Part shown: positions 26,533-35,641 of the stretch, piece after piece
Layout of the letters: each line of letters begins with the position of its first letter
Numbering within the stretch: the stretch's first letter is position 1
Assembly (NCBI GenBank): GCA_002433075.1
Contig: DJHM01000038.1
Coordinates: 4,206-68,205 of the forward strand
Source: Latescibacteria bacterium UBA6620
GTDB lineage: Bacteria > Latescibacterota > UBA2968
Length of the DNA stretch: 64,000 nucleotides
Direction: 5' to 3'
Notes under the pieces: generated by a model
Told to the model about the DNA's origin: nothing
Seen by the model: only the letters and a program-made list of their open reading frames with translations
Database searches by the model: none
Made by a program: the position numbers and the translations under genes

Positions 26533-27294
26533 TTAGCCGTCAGATCGCTGACGGTTGATCAGACTCGCCGCATAACCTGCACCGAATCCGTTGTCGATAT
26601 TGACCACGGTCACACCGGAACTGCAACTGTTCAACATCCCCAGCAACGCCGCCAGCCCACCAAAGCTCGCACCATACCCCACACTCGTGGGAACCGCTAT
26701 GACCGGGGCATCCACGAGTCCTCCGACGACACTCGGTAGAGCGCCCTCCATTCCTGCCACCACGATCACCACCGAGGCCCCCAGGAGCCACTCCCGGTAA
26801 GCCAACAGACGGTGAATGCCGGCCACCCCCACATCGAAAACGCGTTCCACCTCGTTTCCCATCACCGTTGCCGTGACCGCCGCCTCTTCTGCAACAGGCA
26901 GGTCCGATGTCCCCGCCGACACGACCGCGATCCATCCCCTCGTTTTAGGGGGTTCCGTATCGGGATGTATGCGATGGGCGGTCCGGGCAAGGCGGTTGTG
27001 TTCAACCTCCGGAAGCGCCGCCGTGAGTGCCTGCCGGGTCTCTTCATTGACGCGTGTGGCCAGAAGAGTACTCGAGGGGATAATGCGGCGTGCAATTTCC
27101 ACCACGTGGTCGCTCTGTTTCCCCTGGCAGAAAATCACCTCCGGGAACCCCTTTCTAATCTCCCGATGGTGGTCGACGTGGGCGAAACCAAGGTCTTCGA
27201 AGGGCAAGTTCGCGAGGGCGCCCACGGCATCGTCGACCGCCAAAGCCCCCTCTCGAACCTGTTCCAGGAGCCGGGCGATCTGGTTCGCGTTCAC
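26533..27294 (-). CDS. larB: LarB, nickel-pincer nucleotide cofactor synthesis carboxylase
   Basis: The 253-residue protein has an N-terminal helical part (FEDLGFAHVDHHREIRKGFPEVIFCQGK) and a C-terminal AIR-carboxylase-like domain with AVVSAGTSDLPVAEEAAVTA, GMEGALPSVVGGL, VPTSVGYGASF and NIDNGFGAGYAA. LarB carboxylates and hydrolyses nicotinic acid adenine dinucleotide at the first step of the pincer cofactor of lactate racemase and related LarA enzymes. The larC and larE genes are not in the window. It overlaps the upstream dihydrouridine synthase by four bases. Confidence 0.93.
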   Translation of the reverse strand: MNANQIARLLEQVREGALAVDDAVGALANLPFEDLGFAHVDHHREIRKGFPEVIFCQGKQSDHVVEIARRIIPSSTLLATRVNEETRQALTAALPEVEHNRLARTAHRIHPDTEPPKTRGWIAVVSAGTSDLPVAEEAAVTATVMGNEVERVFDVGVAGIHRLLAYREWLLGASVVIVVAGMEGALPSVVGGLVDAPVIAVPTSVGYGASFGGLAALLGMLNSCSSGVTVVNIDNGFGAGYAASLINRQRSDG

Positions 27295-28412
27295 GTCCGC
27301 CCCCCCCGCTCACCTGGGTCCTCGGCCACTAGATCCCCTTCTGTCCTGGCCACGTGTCTCAATATTCGCTCCACCTCTTCGGGCTCCCCTTCTGTCAGCA
27401 GTGATCGCCTCAAGGGAACCGCGCTTTCGATTCCTTTAACATAGGCGGCCAGATGATTCCTCAACTCGTAGACTCCCTTTGCCCGACCCTTCAGGTCGAC
27501 CGACCGCCAGAGGTGGTCGATGGCCACCTCCATTCGCTCCCCGATCGTCGGGGGATCGATTTCGGGCATTCCGGACAGGCGTCTTTCGATCCTGCCGAAC
27601 AACCACGGATTGCCGATGGCCCACCGACCGACCATCACCAGGTCGCAGCCCGTCTCCTCGACCATACGCTCCGCATCATCTGAACTACGAACATCTCCGT
27701 TCCCCGCGACGGGTACGCCCACGGCCTCTTTGACGCGCCGAATCACATCCCAGTCCGCGCGGCCCTTGAATCTGGACGCCCGAGATCTTCCGTGAACGGC
27801 AATGGCGGCCGCACCCGCATCTTCGACGACTCTGGCCACCTCCGGAGCGTTTTCTTCTCGATCCCACCCGCTGCGGATCTTTACCGTAATGGGAGTGGAG
27901 ACAGCCTCAAACATGGCCGAGACGATCTCTCCGAGCTTTTCGGGTTCCCGCATCAGAGCCGCGCCGGCATTTCGGTTGACGATCTTCTTGACGGGGCACC
28001 CACAATTGATGTCGATAAGGTCCGGCTCGCGTTCGGCCACAACCGCCGCCCCGGCCGCCATCACATCGGGATCCGAACCGAACACCTGAACCGAGATGGG
28101 CGCTTCATCCGGCCTGAAGTCGAGGTATTCACTCGAACGCTCTCCTCCGTGAACAAGACCGCGGGCGCTCACCATCTCCGTCACGGCCAGACTCGCCCCC
28201 TGTTCGCGGCACAAGGTCCTGAACGATCGATCGGTCACCCCGGCTAATGGAGCCAGCACCGTACGACCCGTCAATTCCACACCACCGATGCGCACCCCCG
28301 AACTCCGATCGTCAGTCTCCGGAATAAGAAAAGCGCGCGACGAATGCCGCGCGCTCTCGTCCGCCTGGACGACGGGCTCGTTCAGTTGGGCGTGATCAAC
28401 CATCGCTTCCAT
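27291..28412 (-). CDS. dusB: tRNA-dihydrouridine synthase (DusB type)
   Basis: The 373-residue flavoprotein has the TIM-barrel start VLAPLAGVTDRSFR, the catalytic-Cys segment DINCGCPVKKIVNRNAGAAL, VKIRSGWD, AVHGRSRAS and GNGDVRSSDDA, all standard for Dus enzymes that reduce uridines in the D-loop with NADPH and FMN. An N-terminal extension of about 40 residues precedes the barrel. The overlap with larB suggests a two-gene unit. Whether it is DusB by specificity is a family-level guess. Confidence 0.9.
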   Translation of the reverse strand: MEAMVDHAQLNEPVVQADESARHSSRAFLIPETDDRSSGVRIGGVELTGRTVLAPLAGVTDRSFRTLCREQGASLAVTEMVSARGLVHGGERSSEYLDFRPDEAPISVQVFGSDPDVMAAGAAVVAEREPDLIDINCGCPVKKIVNRNAGAALMREPEKLGEIVSAMFEAVSTPITVKIRSGWDREENAPEVARVVEDAGAAAIAVHGRSRASRFKGRADWDVIRRVKEAVGVPVAGNGDVRSSDDAERMVEETGCDLVMVGRWAIGNPWLFGRIERRLSGMPEIDPPTIGERMEVAIDHLWRSVDLKGRAKGVYELRNHLAAYVKGIESAVPLRRSLLTEGEPEEVERILRHVARTEGDLVAEDPGERGGRT

Positions 28413-28640
28413 TGCCCCATGACGTGAAACTGATGCTGAATCCTGTGATACCTCGACAACATCTCGATGATTTTCAGACGCAGAGCCATCTTGCGAAGGT
28501 CTTCGGACACGGTATCCTCCCGGGATCGTGTGACGTGTTAATTTTAGCCACGGTCACGGATGAAGTCAATCCGCCCTTTGCACTTCTGGATGGCGCGTCT
28601 ATATTGGCGCCCTTCCGTTTCGAACCCAACAGGAGGTGGT

Positions 28641-29399
28641 ATGCCGAACAAACTCCAATCCGCGTTTTCCGAGGGGCAGGTTGCTCTCGGTCCCTTCGTC
28701 AACCTGGCCTCCGGGGCTCTGATCGAGATTGCGGCTTACTCCGGATTCGACTTCGTCATCATCGACACCGAACACGGTCCCCTCGACATCCCAGTCGCCG
28801 AGGATCTCTGTCGGATTGCCAAGAGTGCGGGGATCACGCCCATCGTCCGGGTTCGTGAGAACGACCCGCCCCAGATCCTGCGCGCGCTCGACATTGGTGC
28901 GGATGGGGTCCAAGTGCCCCAGATCTGCACTCGGGCAGATGCGGAGGCCGTGGCTCACGCGGCCAAATACGCGCCCCTCGGGATGCGGGGCGTATCCCCC
29001 TACACCCGCGCTGCCCGATACTTCGCCGATGGAGCCGCCATCTTCGAGCGTCTCAACGAAAATCAGATGATCATCGTTCACATCGAAGGCGTCGAAGGCC
29101 TTGAAAACCTGAGTGAAATCATCCAGGTCCAGGGGCTGGACGTCATCTTCCTCGGGCCCTACGACCTCTCCCAATCACTCGGCATCCCGGGACAGGTCGA
29201 CGATCCACGTGTCGTGGACCGCATGCGTGAGGCTTCTGCCGAAATCAATGCAGCCGGGTTGACGGTTGGTACCTTCGCGGGCACGCCCGAGGCGGCAAGG
29301 CGGTGGATCGACGCGGGTGTTCGTTATATTTCCCTGTCCGTCGATACTGGAATCTACCTGGAAGGCTGTCGACGGATGATTTCAGAAACGAGGGGATAA
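28641..29399 (+). CDS. HpcH/HpaI family aldolase
   Basis: The 252-residue product has the family hallmarks DFVIIDTEHGPLD, PIVRVREND, GADGVQVPQI, YAPLGMRGVSPYTRA, VHIEGVEGLENL and IFLGPYDLSQSLG. These enzymes cleave or form 2-keto-3-deoxy acids with a divalent metal held by Glu and Asp. The ribosome binding site AGGAGG directly before the ATG is ideal. It stands alone, with a divergent dus gene upstream. A second aldolase of this family lies at 62252-62992. Confidence 0.9.
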   Translation: MPNKLQSAFSEGQVALGPFVNLASGALIEIAAYSGFDFVIIDTEHGPLDIPVAEDLCRIAKSAGITPIVRVRENDPPQILRALDIGADGVQVPQICTRADAEAVAHAAKYAPLGMRGVSPYTRAARYFADGAAIFERLNENQMIIVHIEGVEGLENLSEIIQVQGLDVIFLGPYDLSQSLGIPGQVDDPRVVDRMREASAEINAAGLTVGTFAGTPEAARRWIDAGVRYISLSVDTGIYLEGCRRMISETRG

Positions 29400-29404
29400 A
29401 GAAA

Positions 29405-29432
29405 AAGCGAGGCACCACGAAGGGCCTCGCTT
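29405..29432 (-). terminator. Rho-independent terminator of the DksA-like gene
   Basis: On the minus strand AAGCGAGGC pairs with GCCTCGCTT across a ten-base loop and is followed by TTTTTCTTT. It lies 23 bases after the stop of the DksA-like gene; the same stem may also block reading through from the aldolase. Confidence 0.8.
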
Positions 29433-29455
29433 CCGCTCGATCCGGTTCTGAACGG

Positions 29456-29899
29456 TCAGTTGTCTTCATCCATCGCCGGCAGATCCTCGCTCAAAATCGA
29501 GCGTCGACGCGGGCGCTCGGGCGCCCCCCCCGGGGACGTCTTTTCCCGCTCTTCCTGGACCGCAATCGTATACCGTGCGGTCGGGATCGCCTTCAATCGG
29601 CCTTCCGGAATCAGCTCCCCGGAAACCTCGCAGATTCCGTAGGTTCCGTCCTCGATCTTCTCCAACGCGTGGTCGATTTCATCCAACTCTGCCCGCTCGT
29701 GATTGCCGAGGGTCGTTAACAGTTCGAGAGTCGAGGTGTTCCCGGCAAGATCCAGTGGGTCCGCGGGCTGATCGTCCCTGAGTTCACCGATGTCATCGTC
29801 CTGGTCGATCACCTGCTTCAGAAGCTCGGATTTACGTGTTGCCAGAAGCTTCTGGAAGGCCGCCAGCTTCTTTTTGGTGTATTTTTTGGCTTTTGCCAT
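29456..29899 (-). CDS. DksA/TraR-like protein with a degenerate zinc finger
   Basis: The 147-residue protein has a Lys-rich start, a long coiled-coil helical hairpin (residues 10-85) and the DksA C-terminal pattern IEDGTYGICEVSGELIPEGR. Canonical members hold zinc with four Cys (CxxC and CxxC). Here only the first Cys remains: CEVS, then RYTIAV where C..C is expected. DksA-type proteins enter the RNA polymerase secondary channel and tune transcription. A Cys-poor finger is known from other lineages and may fold without zinc. A terminator follows. Confidence 0.82.
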   Translation of the reverse strand: MAKAKKYTKKKLAAFQKLLATRKSELLKQVIDQDDDIGELRDDQPADPLDLAGNTSTLELLTTLGNHERAELDEIDHALEKIEDGTYGICEVSGELIPEGRLKAIPTARYTIAVQEEREKTSPGGAPERPRRRSILSEDLPAMDEDN

Positions 29900-30211
29900 C
29901 TGAACCGTCTTCCCAGCTTACACCCATTTAATCCAGAAAAATTCCCCTACCTGTTTGTGTTGCAACTGTTTACACCCAAAAACCAAGAAAAGTGAGAGGG
30001 TCCGACCCCGCCTCACTCGATAAACTGCAGGAATGCCGACGCAACATCATTGGCAACAGGAATTTAGGGTAGCCTGTCAACCGAGTCAACCCCCTCCCGT
30101 CGTGTGGCGCCGGAATGATGGGCGCGGCCCTCACGGCAACCCCGAAATCCAGCACACCTCCTTCAAACTTTCCTAAAATCTCTTCGCCAGACCCACAAAA
30201 GAGGAGCCGAA
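29900..30211. other. Divergent intergenic region
   Basis: Upstream region of two divergent genes. I see no convincing -35/-10 pair on either strand. A GAGGAG ribosome binding site at its right end serves the plus-strand gene at 30212. Confidence 0.5.
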
Positions 30212-30607
30212 ATGGAAAAATCACACATCACACAGTGGATTGTGGCGTCCATCGCCATAGTCATTGTCGGCGCAGCGATCCTGCGTCTTGAAAAACAACC
30301 CGAATCAGCCGAGCCCACCCGTGATGAACGTGTCGAAATCGTTTCCTGGAACTGGAAGAAAGACCGATCGGGCAAGGTGCTGGCGGTCTATGGATCAGTC
30401 CGCAATCTCACCGACCATGACCTGACATCCATCGTCCTCGAGCTCAGAACCGAATCTGAGGGAAAGCCACTGGGCTTCCACACGATCCGCATCCGAAATG
30501 TCCCGGCCCAAGGCAGCAAGGCTTTTCGCGAAGACATCATCCGCACGGGGAACGAAGAAATGGGCTACCTGGAGGTAAAGAATGTCGAGGAAGCACCCTC
30601 GGAGTAG
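30212..30607 (+). CDS. Membrane-anchored protein with an FxLYD/DUF3426-like domain
   Basis: The 131-residue product has one N-terminal membrane helix (ITQWIVASIAIVIVGAAIL) and a short acidic linker. A beta-sandwich-like domain follows (VYGSVRNLTDHDLTSIVLELR, then GFHTIRIRNVPAQGSKAFRED). This pattern matches FxLYD-type domains that sit outside the cytoplasmic membrane in many bacteria. The function is unknown. A good ribosome binding site (GAGGAG, five bases before the ATG) supports the start, and it ends with TAGTAG. Confidence 0.7.
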   Translation: MEKSHITQWIVASIAIVIVGAAILRLEKQPESAEPTRDERVEIVSWNWKKDRSGKVLAVYGSVRNLTDHDLTSIVLELRTESEGKPLGFHTIRIRNVPAQGSKAFREDIIRTGNEEMGYLEVKNVEEAPSE

Positions 30608-30610
30608 TAG

Positions 30611-31258
30611 TTACAGGGCGGACGGGCATTCAGCCCTGACAGGACAGGATGCGCAATCGGGTTTCCTCGCCCGGCACGTCTTCCTACCGTGACGAATCAG
30701 AAGGTGCGAGAACAACGTCCATTCGTCTCGGGGAACCACCTTCATCAGATCCTGCTCCACCTTGACCGGATCCTTCTGCCGCGTCAACCTCAGGTGGTTG
30801 GATATCCGGCCAAGGTGGGTATCCACCACAACACCCTCCTCTTTTCCAAACGCATTTCCCAGCACAACATTCGCCGTCTTACGTCCTACTCCCGCCAGAG
30901 CCGTCAGAGACTCCATCGAATCAGGTACCCTGCCTCCGTGGTGGTCGACAAGTGCTCTGCAGCACGCTCGGATCGATTTGGCCTTGTTCCTGAAAAACCC
31001 CGTCGAGCGGATCAGATCCTCGATTTCGGCCTGGGGGGCTTCCGCGAATGATTCTGCTGTCGCGTAGACCTGGAAGAGCTCCTTCGTGACCGCATTGACG
31101 CGTTCGTCCGTACACTGCGCGGATAAAATCGTCGCGATCAGCAACTGCAGAGGCGTATCGTAATCGAGAGAACACCTTGCGTCAGGGAAGGCGGTCTTGA
31201 GTTCGGCAATGATTTTCTCCGTCCGAGCGCGCTTGTTCTTCAGTGACTCACGGGGCAT
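30611..31258 (-). CDS. nth: Endonuclease III (DNA glycosylase/AP lyase)
   Basis: The 215-residue protein has the helix-hairpin-helix LTALAGVGRKTANVVLGNAFG with its catalytic Lys, the catalytic Asp in VVDTHLGR and the C-terminal 4Fe-4S cluster CRARKPDCASCPVRAEC with the C-x6-C-x2-C-x5-C spacing. It removes oxidised pyrimidines and nicks the strand in base excision repair. Its start overlaps the polX stop by 11 bases, so both repair genes are probably cotranscribed. Confidence 0.96.
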   Translation of the reverse strand: MPRESLKNKRARTEKIIAELKTAFPDARCSLDYDTPLQLLIATILSAQCTDERVNAVTKELFQVYATAESFAEAPQAEIEDLIRSTGFFRNKAKSIRACCRALVDHHGGRVPDSMESLTALAGVGRKTANVVLGNAFGKEEGVVVDTHLGRISNHLRLTRQKDPVKVEQDLMKVVPRDEWTLFSHLLIRHGRKTCRARKPDCASCPVRAECPSAL

Positions 31259-32978
31259 CGATATCCTCTCCCGAACACCAACTCAAGAACGAATCCACAT
31301 CCAACACGTTAAGCACATCATCCCGCCCCAAACCTCCCTTCCTGGCAATCCCCACACCGTAGACCATATCTTCGAGCCCCTCGGCGCCGTGCGCGTCTGT
31401 GTTCACCGAGATCTTGACCCCTTTCTCTCTTGCCAGGGCGAGATACCGCCAGTCGAGTTCCAGTCTTCGCGGATGAGCATTGATCTCGATCGCGGTGTGT
31501 GAAGCCGCGGCGGCATCGAGCACAGCGGGAATGTCGAGCGGATATCCATCCCGGGAAAGAAGCAGGCGCCCTGTGATGTGTCCGAGGATGTCGACATTCC
31601 GATTCTCGACCGCTCGAATGACCCGCTCTGTCACCGTCACACCATCCATCCCGAACACCGAGTGAACCGAGGCAACCACGAGGTCAAACTCCTCCAGGAA
31701 GTCATCGTCGAAATCGAGACGGCCGTCGACCATAATGTCGACTTCCGTCCCTTTCAGGATTCGAATGCCTTCGAGCCGAGACTGTACCTCGTCGATCTCC
31801 TCCCACTGCGCCCTCACACGCTCTTCGCTCAGCCCTCCGGCGTATCCGGCGGCGAAGGAATGGTCGCAGATCCCGATATATCCATAGCCCAGACCGTTCG
31901 CCGCGCGAGCCATCGCTTCGATCGTTCCCCGACCGTCACTGTGTTGGGTATGGACGTGAACGGTCCCTTCGAGGTCGTCCAACTCCAGCAGGCGAGGCAA
32001 GGCTCCGTCCTCCGCACGCTCGATTTCCCCAATTCCCTCTCTCATCTCAGGAGGTATATAATCCAGATCGAGCGCCTTAAAGATTTCTTCTTCTGTCGCG
32101 CACGGAACCGTCTCTTCTCCATCGAACAACCCGTATTCGTTCAGCTTCAGACCTCGACTCTTGGCGCGACTCCTCATCTGGGTGTTGTGTTCCTTGCTCC
32201 CCGTAAAGTGATGGAGTGCGTTGGCGAATCCAGCATCTTCAACGATTCGGAGGTCGGCGTTCATTCCCGACTTCAACTCTACGGACACCATCGTAGAACC
32301 CTTGGCGATCACTCGCGCAACCTGCGGACCCGCAGCGAAGGCGGCCGCGACGCCTCCAGGATCCTCCGTACTTGCGACCAGGTCCACATCCTTGGTCGTT
32401 TCCTTCCACCGACGAATGCTCCCCGCCACCTCTGCCCGGACGACCTCCGGGTGGCCGCGCAAGAAATCCAGAAGCTCCTCCGCCTCGGAGCGTGCCGTAC
32501 TCAGCAGATACTGCCCTCGATGCGTCTGCAGATATTCGATGCCCTGAGAGATGCTCTCCGCAGACTTTCGACCGAATCCTTTCAACTGTTCGACAGCACC
32601 CGACGCACACGCTTTGGCCAGCGCGTCGATGTCCGAAATCCCAAGCGTTTCATAGATCGTTCGCAGCCTCTTCCCGCCCAGACCCGGAATTTCACTCATC
32701 TCCGCCAATCCCTCCGGAACGGCCTTCAGCAGATCCCGGTGGCGCTTCATCGACCCCGTCTCGATCAGCTCGGCGACCTCTCGCGCCAGTGTCTTTCCAA
32801 TCCCCTTGATCTCCGACAGTGTGTCCTCCGCTACGAGGTCATCGACGGGAGTCTCTAGGGTCTCGATCGCCCGGGCGGCTCCGGTGTACGCCCGGGCCCG
32901 AAACGGGTTTTCTCCGTTCAGTTCCATCAGGTTGGCGACATCCTCAAGAACACCGGAGACCACACGGTTATCCATCAC
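31248..32978 (-). CDS. polX: DNA polymerase/3'-5' exonuclease PolX
   Basis: A 576-residue bacterial family X polymerase. The N-terminal 8-kDa-like helix-hairpin-helix region (IKGIGKTLAREVAELI, IPGLGGKRLRTIYE, LKGFGRKSAESI) precedes the polymerase core with AGSIRRWKETTKDVDLV (metal Asp pair). A C-terminal PHP domain starts at about residue 335 with HVHTQHSDGRGTIEAM and contains ICDHSF, GTEVDI, SVHS and NTDAHG. PolX fills small gaps in base excision repair, and the PHP domain gives the exonuclease and AP endonuclease activity. It overlaps nth downstream. Confidence 0.95.
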   Translation of the reverse strand: MMDNRVVSGVLEDVANLMELNGENPFRARAYTGAARAIETLETPVDDLVAEDTLSEIKGIGKTLAREVAELIETGSMKRHRDLLKAVPEGLAEMSEIPGLGGKRLRTIYETLGISDIDALAKACASGAVEQLKGFGRKSAESISQGIEYLQTHRGQYLLSTARSEAEELLDFLRGHPEVVRAEVAGSIRRWKETTKDVDLVASTEDPGGVAAAFAAGPQVARVIAKGSTMVSVELKSGMNADLRIVEDAGFANALHHFTGSKEHNTQMRSRAKSRGLKLNEYGLFDGEETVPCATEEEIFKALDLDYIPPEMREGIGEIERAEDGALPRLLELDDLEGTVHVHTQHSDGRGTIEAMARAANGLGYGYIGICDHSFAAGYAGGLSEERVRAQWEEIDEVQSRLEGIRILKGTEVDIMVDGRLDFDDDFLEEFDLVVASVHSVFGMDGVTVTERVIRAVENRNVDILGHITGRLLLSRDGYPLDIPAVLDAAAASHTAIEINAHPRRLELDWRYLALAREKGVKISVNTDAHGAEGLEDMVYGVGIARKGGLGRDDVLNVLDVDSFLSWCSGEDIDAP

Positions 32979-33629
32979 TCATTCCTTCGCCTGCTCGACG
33001 GGGGCCTCATCCACCTCGTCCGACGCCCGAACGGCGTCATCGCCCATCACCTCGTCCAGAAGAATGTTGTTACGAACGATGTATATGGGCGTCTGCACGA
33101 GAGCGATCAGGTTGACTCCGAGACTCAGAATAGCGAGCAATTCGTGAACCCGTGAAAGCATCGACTGGCCGGCGGGCTGTACCGGCCGCAGCAGGTCCGA
33201 ATGCGCCCCACCACCGAGCATGGCGGCCGCCATAATCAGCAACATGCCGAAGAACAGGGCGTAAAAGAAGGAACCCTTGAACGCACGGGCGCGGCGCAAG
33301 TAGCTGAGGCTGAGATCGCGTTCCCTGACCTCGTGCTTGATCGCCGAACCGGTACCCATGAAGTAGAACATCGTCGTCGTATGTGCCAGCATCGTCATGA
33401 TAGCCGTGACAAGCCCGAACTTGAGGTGCGTGCTCACGGTCACCCCCCACCACCCGTAGTGGACCCCGTACCCCATCCCGAATGTGATGATCAGAAGCGG
33501 CAAAGAGATGACGACGAATGCCAGGATCGCTGCTTGCATAGAACTTGCCTTTACGCCTTCGGACGCATCCATCGTCATCCCCTGAGAGCCGGATCTGCCG
33601 GCCTCGCCCTTCGGCATTTTTGTGGACAT
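32979..33629 (-). CDS. Four-helix integral membrane protein of unknown function
   Basis: The 216-residue product has a hydrophilic start of about 30 residues, then four membrane helices: AAILAFVVISLPLLIITFG, LKFGLVTAIMTMLAHTTTMFYFMG, FFYALFFGMLLIMAAAMLGGG and LLAILSLGVNLIALVQTPIYI. His residues sit near helix ends (GYGVHYGWW, LAHTTTMF, VHELLAIL), which could bind heme or metal, but I recognise no family. An acidic tail closes it. It lies directly before polX with no gap, probably at the head of the repair operon. Confidence 0.7.
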   Translation of the reverse strand: MSTKMPKGEAGRSGSQGMTMDASEGVKASSMQAAILAFVVISLPLLIITFGMGYGVHYGWWGVTVSTHLKFGLVTAIMTMLAHTTTMFYFMGTGSAIKHEVRERDLSLSYLRRARAFKGSFFYALFFGMLLIMAAAMLGGGAHSDLLRPVQPAGQSMLSRVHELLAILSLGVNLIALVQTPIYIVRNNILLDEVMGDDAVRASDEVDEAPVEQAKE

Positions 33630-33757
33630 TCCAGAGCAAGAGACTATTTTAGCGCCCCTGCTCGACGAAAATACGTGTGTGGCGCGTGAATATAGACGCG
33701 GCCTCCGGCATCGTCAACTAGGTGCCCGTATCTGACCGCACCAAGTGGAGACTCGAA

Positions 33758-34621
33758 GTGAAGCTATCCCTCACATCGGTCATGCTCCCACGCTGGGACC
33801 TCGACCAGACCTTCGACAAGCTCGCGGAATACGGCTTCGACGCGATTGAGCTGCGTGTCCGGGACAACCCCGAGTCTGACGAGGCTCCCTCTTTCTGGGG
33901 TCGTCACCTCGCAGACGTCAGCCCCGGCAACCTCTTGTCAAAGGCCGACGCCATTCGGGAAGCTTCCGAGCGAACGGGCATCCGGGTCATTGCCTTCGCG
34001 CCACGCGCCACGATCAACGACCACGACCTGATTGACCTTCTGTTCGAAGGCGCACGGAAGATCGACGCTGACCGACCTCCGATGATTCGGATAGGTGCGC
34101 CGCCGCACGATCGTACACAACCCTATCTACCCCAGTTCGAATCTGCCCGAGAGGGATTCAGCGTCGTCGCGGACAGGGCCAGGGCGGCGGGCGTCAAGGT
34201 CCTATACGAGATACACACGGGCACGATCGCCGTCTCCTGCTCCCGCGCCATCGAGTTGCTGAGAGATCTCGACCCGAATCACATCGGCGCCATCTTCGAC
34301 GTCCCAAACATGATTCGAGTCGGAATCGAGGATACCCGGATGGGAATGGAACTTCTGGGCCCCTACCTCGCACACTGCCACATCGGGAACGGTGTTCCTG
34401 TTCCCGACAAAGCCGATCTCTCGGGGCCCGACGATCGACAGGACTATACCTGGACCTTCAGCGAACTGCGCAAGGGGGTGGCCAACATCCCCGAGATCAT
34501 CGAGGATCTGAAATCCGTTGGCTACTCAGGCTACATTTCCCTCGAAGATTTCAGCCCCGGCAACGATGACGAGAAAGTCTGCGACCAGGGCGCCTATCTG
34601 CAAAGGTTGATCGTTCTTTAA
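33758..34621 (+). CDS. Sugar phosphate isomerase/epimerase family TIM barrel
   Basis: The 287-residue product fits the xylose isomerase-like barrel: KLAEYGFDAIELRV, VIAFAPRAT, IRIGAPPHDR, VKVLYEIHTG (metal-binding Glu), IGAIFDVPNMIR (Asp), CHIGNGVP (His) and YSGYISLEDF (Glu). Members include IolE, IolH and other sugar or inositol isomerases. The true substrate is unknown. I chose GTG 33758, with GGAG seven bases upstream, over the GTG at 33722. It is followed closely by the DUF5069 gene. Confidence 0.86.
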   Translation: MKLSLTSVMLPRWDLDQTFDKLAEYGFDAIELRVRDNPESDEAPSFWGRHLADVSPGNLLSKADAIREASERTGIRVIAFAPRATINDHDLIDLLFEGARKIDADRPPMIRIGAPPHDRTQPYLPQFESAREGFSVVADRARAAGVKVLYEIHTGTIAVSCSRAIELLRDLDPNHIGAIFDVPNMIRVGIEDTRMGMELLGPYLAHCHIGNGVPVPDKADLSGPDDRQDYTWTFSELRKGVANIPEIIEDLKSVGYSGYISLEDFSPGNDDEKVCDQGAYLQRLIVL

Positions 34622-34659
34622 ATCGGAAGGTCGACGACTCCAAAGACAAGGAGACCCAG

Positions 34660-35565
34660 ATGATCCCCCTGATCAGCAGCATCTGCAGCGGCCCCCTCGA
34701 CGTCTGCCACCTGCCACGTTTCTGGTGGAAAGCCACCCTCCGCGCCAAAGGTCTGCTCGACGAGGAGTACCCCGACCTGAGCGGCGGTCTGGACACGAAT
34801 GTCCTGAATACCCTTGGCCTCGACCCCGATCCGACACTCGCCTTCATCCGTTCGGAGATCCCCTCCTACCTGACGTTCGAGTCCTGGGTACTCGAACAGA
34901 AAGAGGGAAGCATCGATCGAGCCGCTACCGATACGTGGAACGAGTCCGTTCGAAACCGCGTTCACACCCGCCCTGAAAAGCTTGAGGAAACCTACAACGA
35001 CATCGGGTGGAACAAGGACGAAGTCTCCGTCGACTCTGCCGTCGTGCTCAACAGCGTTCAGGACTGGCAGCTTTTCCACAAAAGAGATGTGGATGCCGGC
35101 TATGCTGCCTTCGGTAACCAGGTGGTGCCACTCATCGCCACGATCGACTACGGTCGTCTCGAAGTGTGTCAACTCCCACGCACCTGGTACAAGATCACCA
35201 TGCGCGCGAAGGGGAAGCTCCACGACAACTATCCCGATATGCTACCAAACGGGGGCCTCGACAAACGCGTCATCGACGTCCTCGGTATCAGCCAGAATCG
35301 CGTGGTCTCTCACGTACGCGAACACCTGCCCGACTTCGTGGAATTCGAACAGTTCATCCTCGACGAATGCGGTGGTGAAATCGACAGGCAGGCGGCCGAC
35401 GCCTGGAACACCGAGGTAAGAGATCGGATCCACAATGAAGCCAAGCAGACCGACATTCACGGCACCTTGAAGGATTACGACGTCGGCCACATCACATCGG
35501 CAGTTGTTCTAAACCAGATCGAGGATTGGCACTTCGCCCACCAGCAGCTGACCCAGAACACCTGA
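34660..35565 (+). CDS. Tandem DUF5069-like protein
   Basis: The 301-residue product consists of two copies of one domain of about 150 residues. Compare LDVCHLPRFWWKATLRAKG with LEVCQLPRTWYKITMRAKG, GGLDTNVLNTLGLD with GGLDKRVIDVLGIS, and DSAVVLNSVQDWQLFHKRD with TSAVVLNQIEDWHFAHQQ. The pattern resembles DUF5069, a cytoplasmic domain of unknown function found mostly as a single unit in Planctomycetes and Verrucomicrobia. The match is by eye. The ribosome binding site AAGGAG six bases before the ATG is strong, and an intrinsic terminator follows. Confidence 0.7.
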   Translation: MIPLISSICSGPLDVCHLPRFWWKATLRAKGLLDEEYPDLSGGLDTNVLNTLGLDPDPTLAFIRSEIPSYLTFESWVLEQKEGSIDRAATDTWNESVRNRVHTRPEKLEETYNDIGWNKDEVSVDSAVVLNSVQDWQLFHKRDVDAGYAAFGNQVVPLIATIDYGRLEVCQLPRTWYKITMRAKGKLHDNYPDMLPNGGLDKRVIDVLGISQNRVVSHVREHLPDFVEFEQFILDECGGEIDRQAADAWNTEVRDRIHNEAKQTDIHGTLKDYDVGHITSAVVLNQIEDWHFAHQQLTQNT

Positions 35566-35589
35566 TCGTCTCTCATCTGCCCAAAGAAG

Positions 35590-35625
35590 AGGGGTGCCGT
35601 GATCTTTCGCGGAACCCCCTTTTTG
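35590..35625 (+). terminator. Rho-independent terminator after the DUF5069 gene
   Basis: GGGGTGCCG pairs with CGGAACCCC (one mismatch) and is followed by CTTTTTGTCT. It lies 25 bases after the stop. Confidence 0.8.
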
Positions 35626-35641
35626 TCTGCCCGTGGAACCG

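Noticed and set aside
33758..34621. Assignment of the TIM barrel to inositol catabolism (IolE)
   Set aside because: Only general family motifs are seen and no other iol genes are near.
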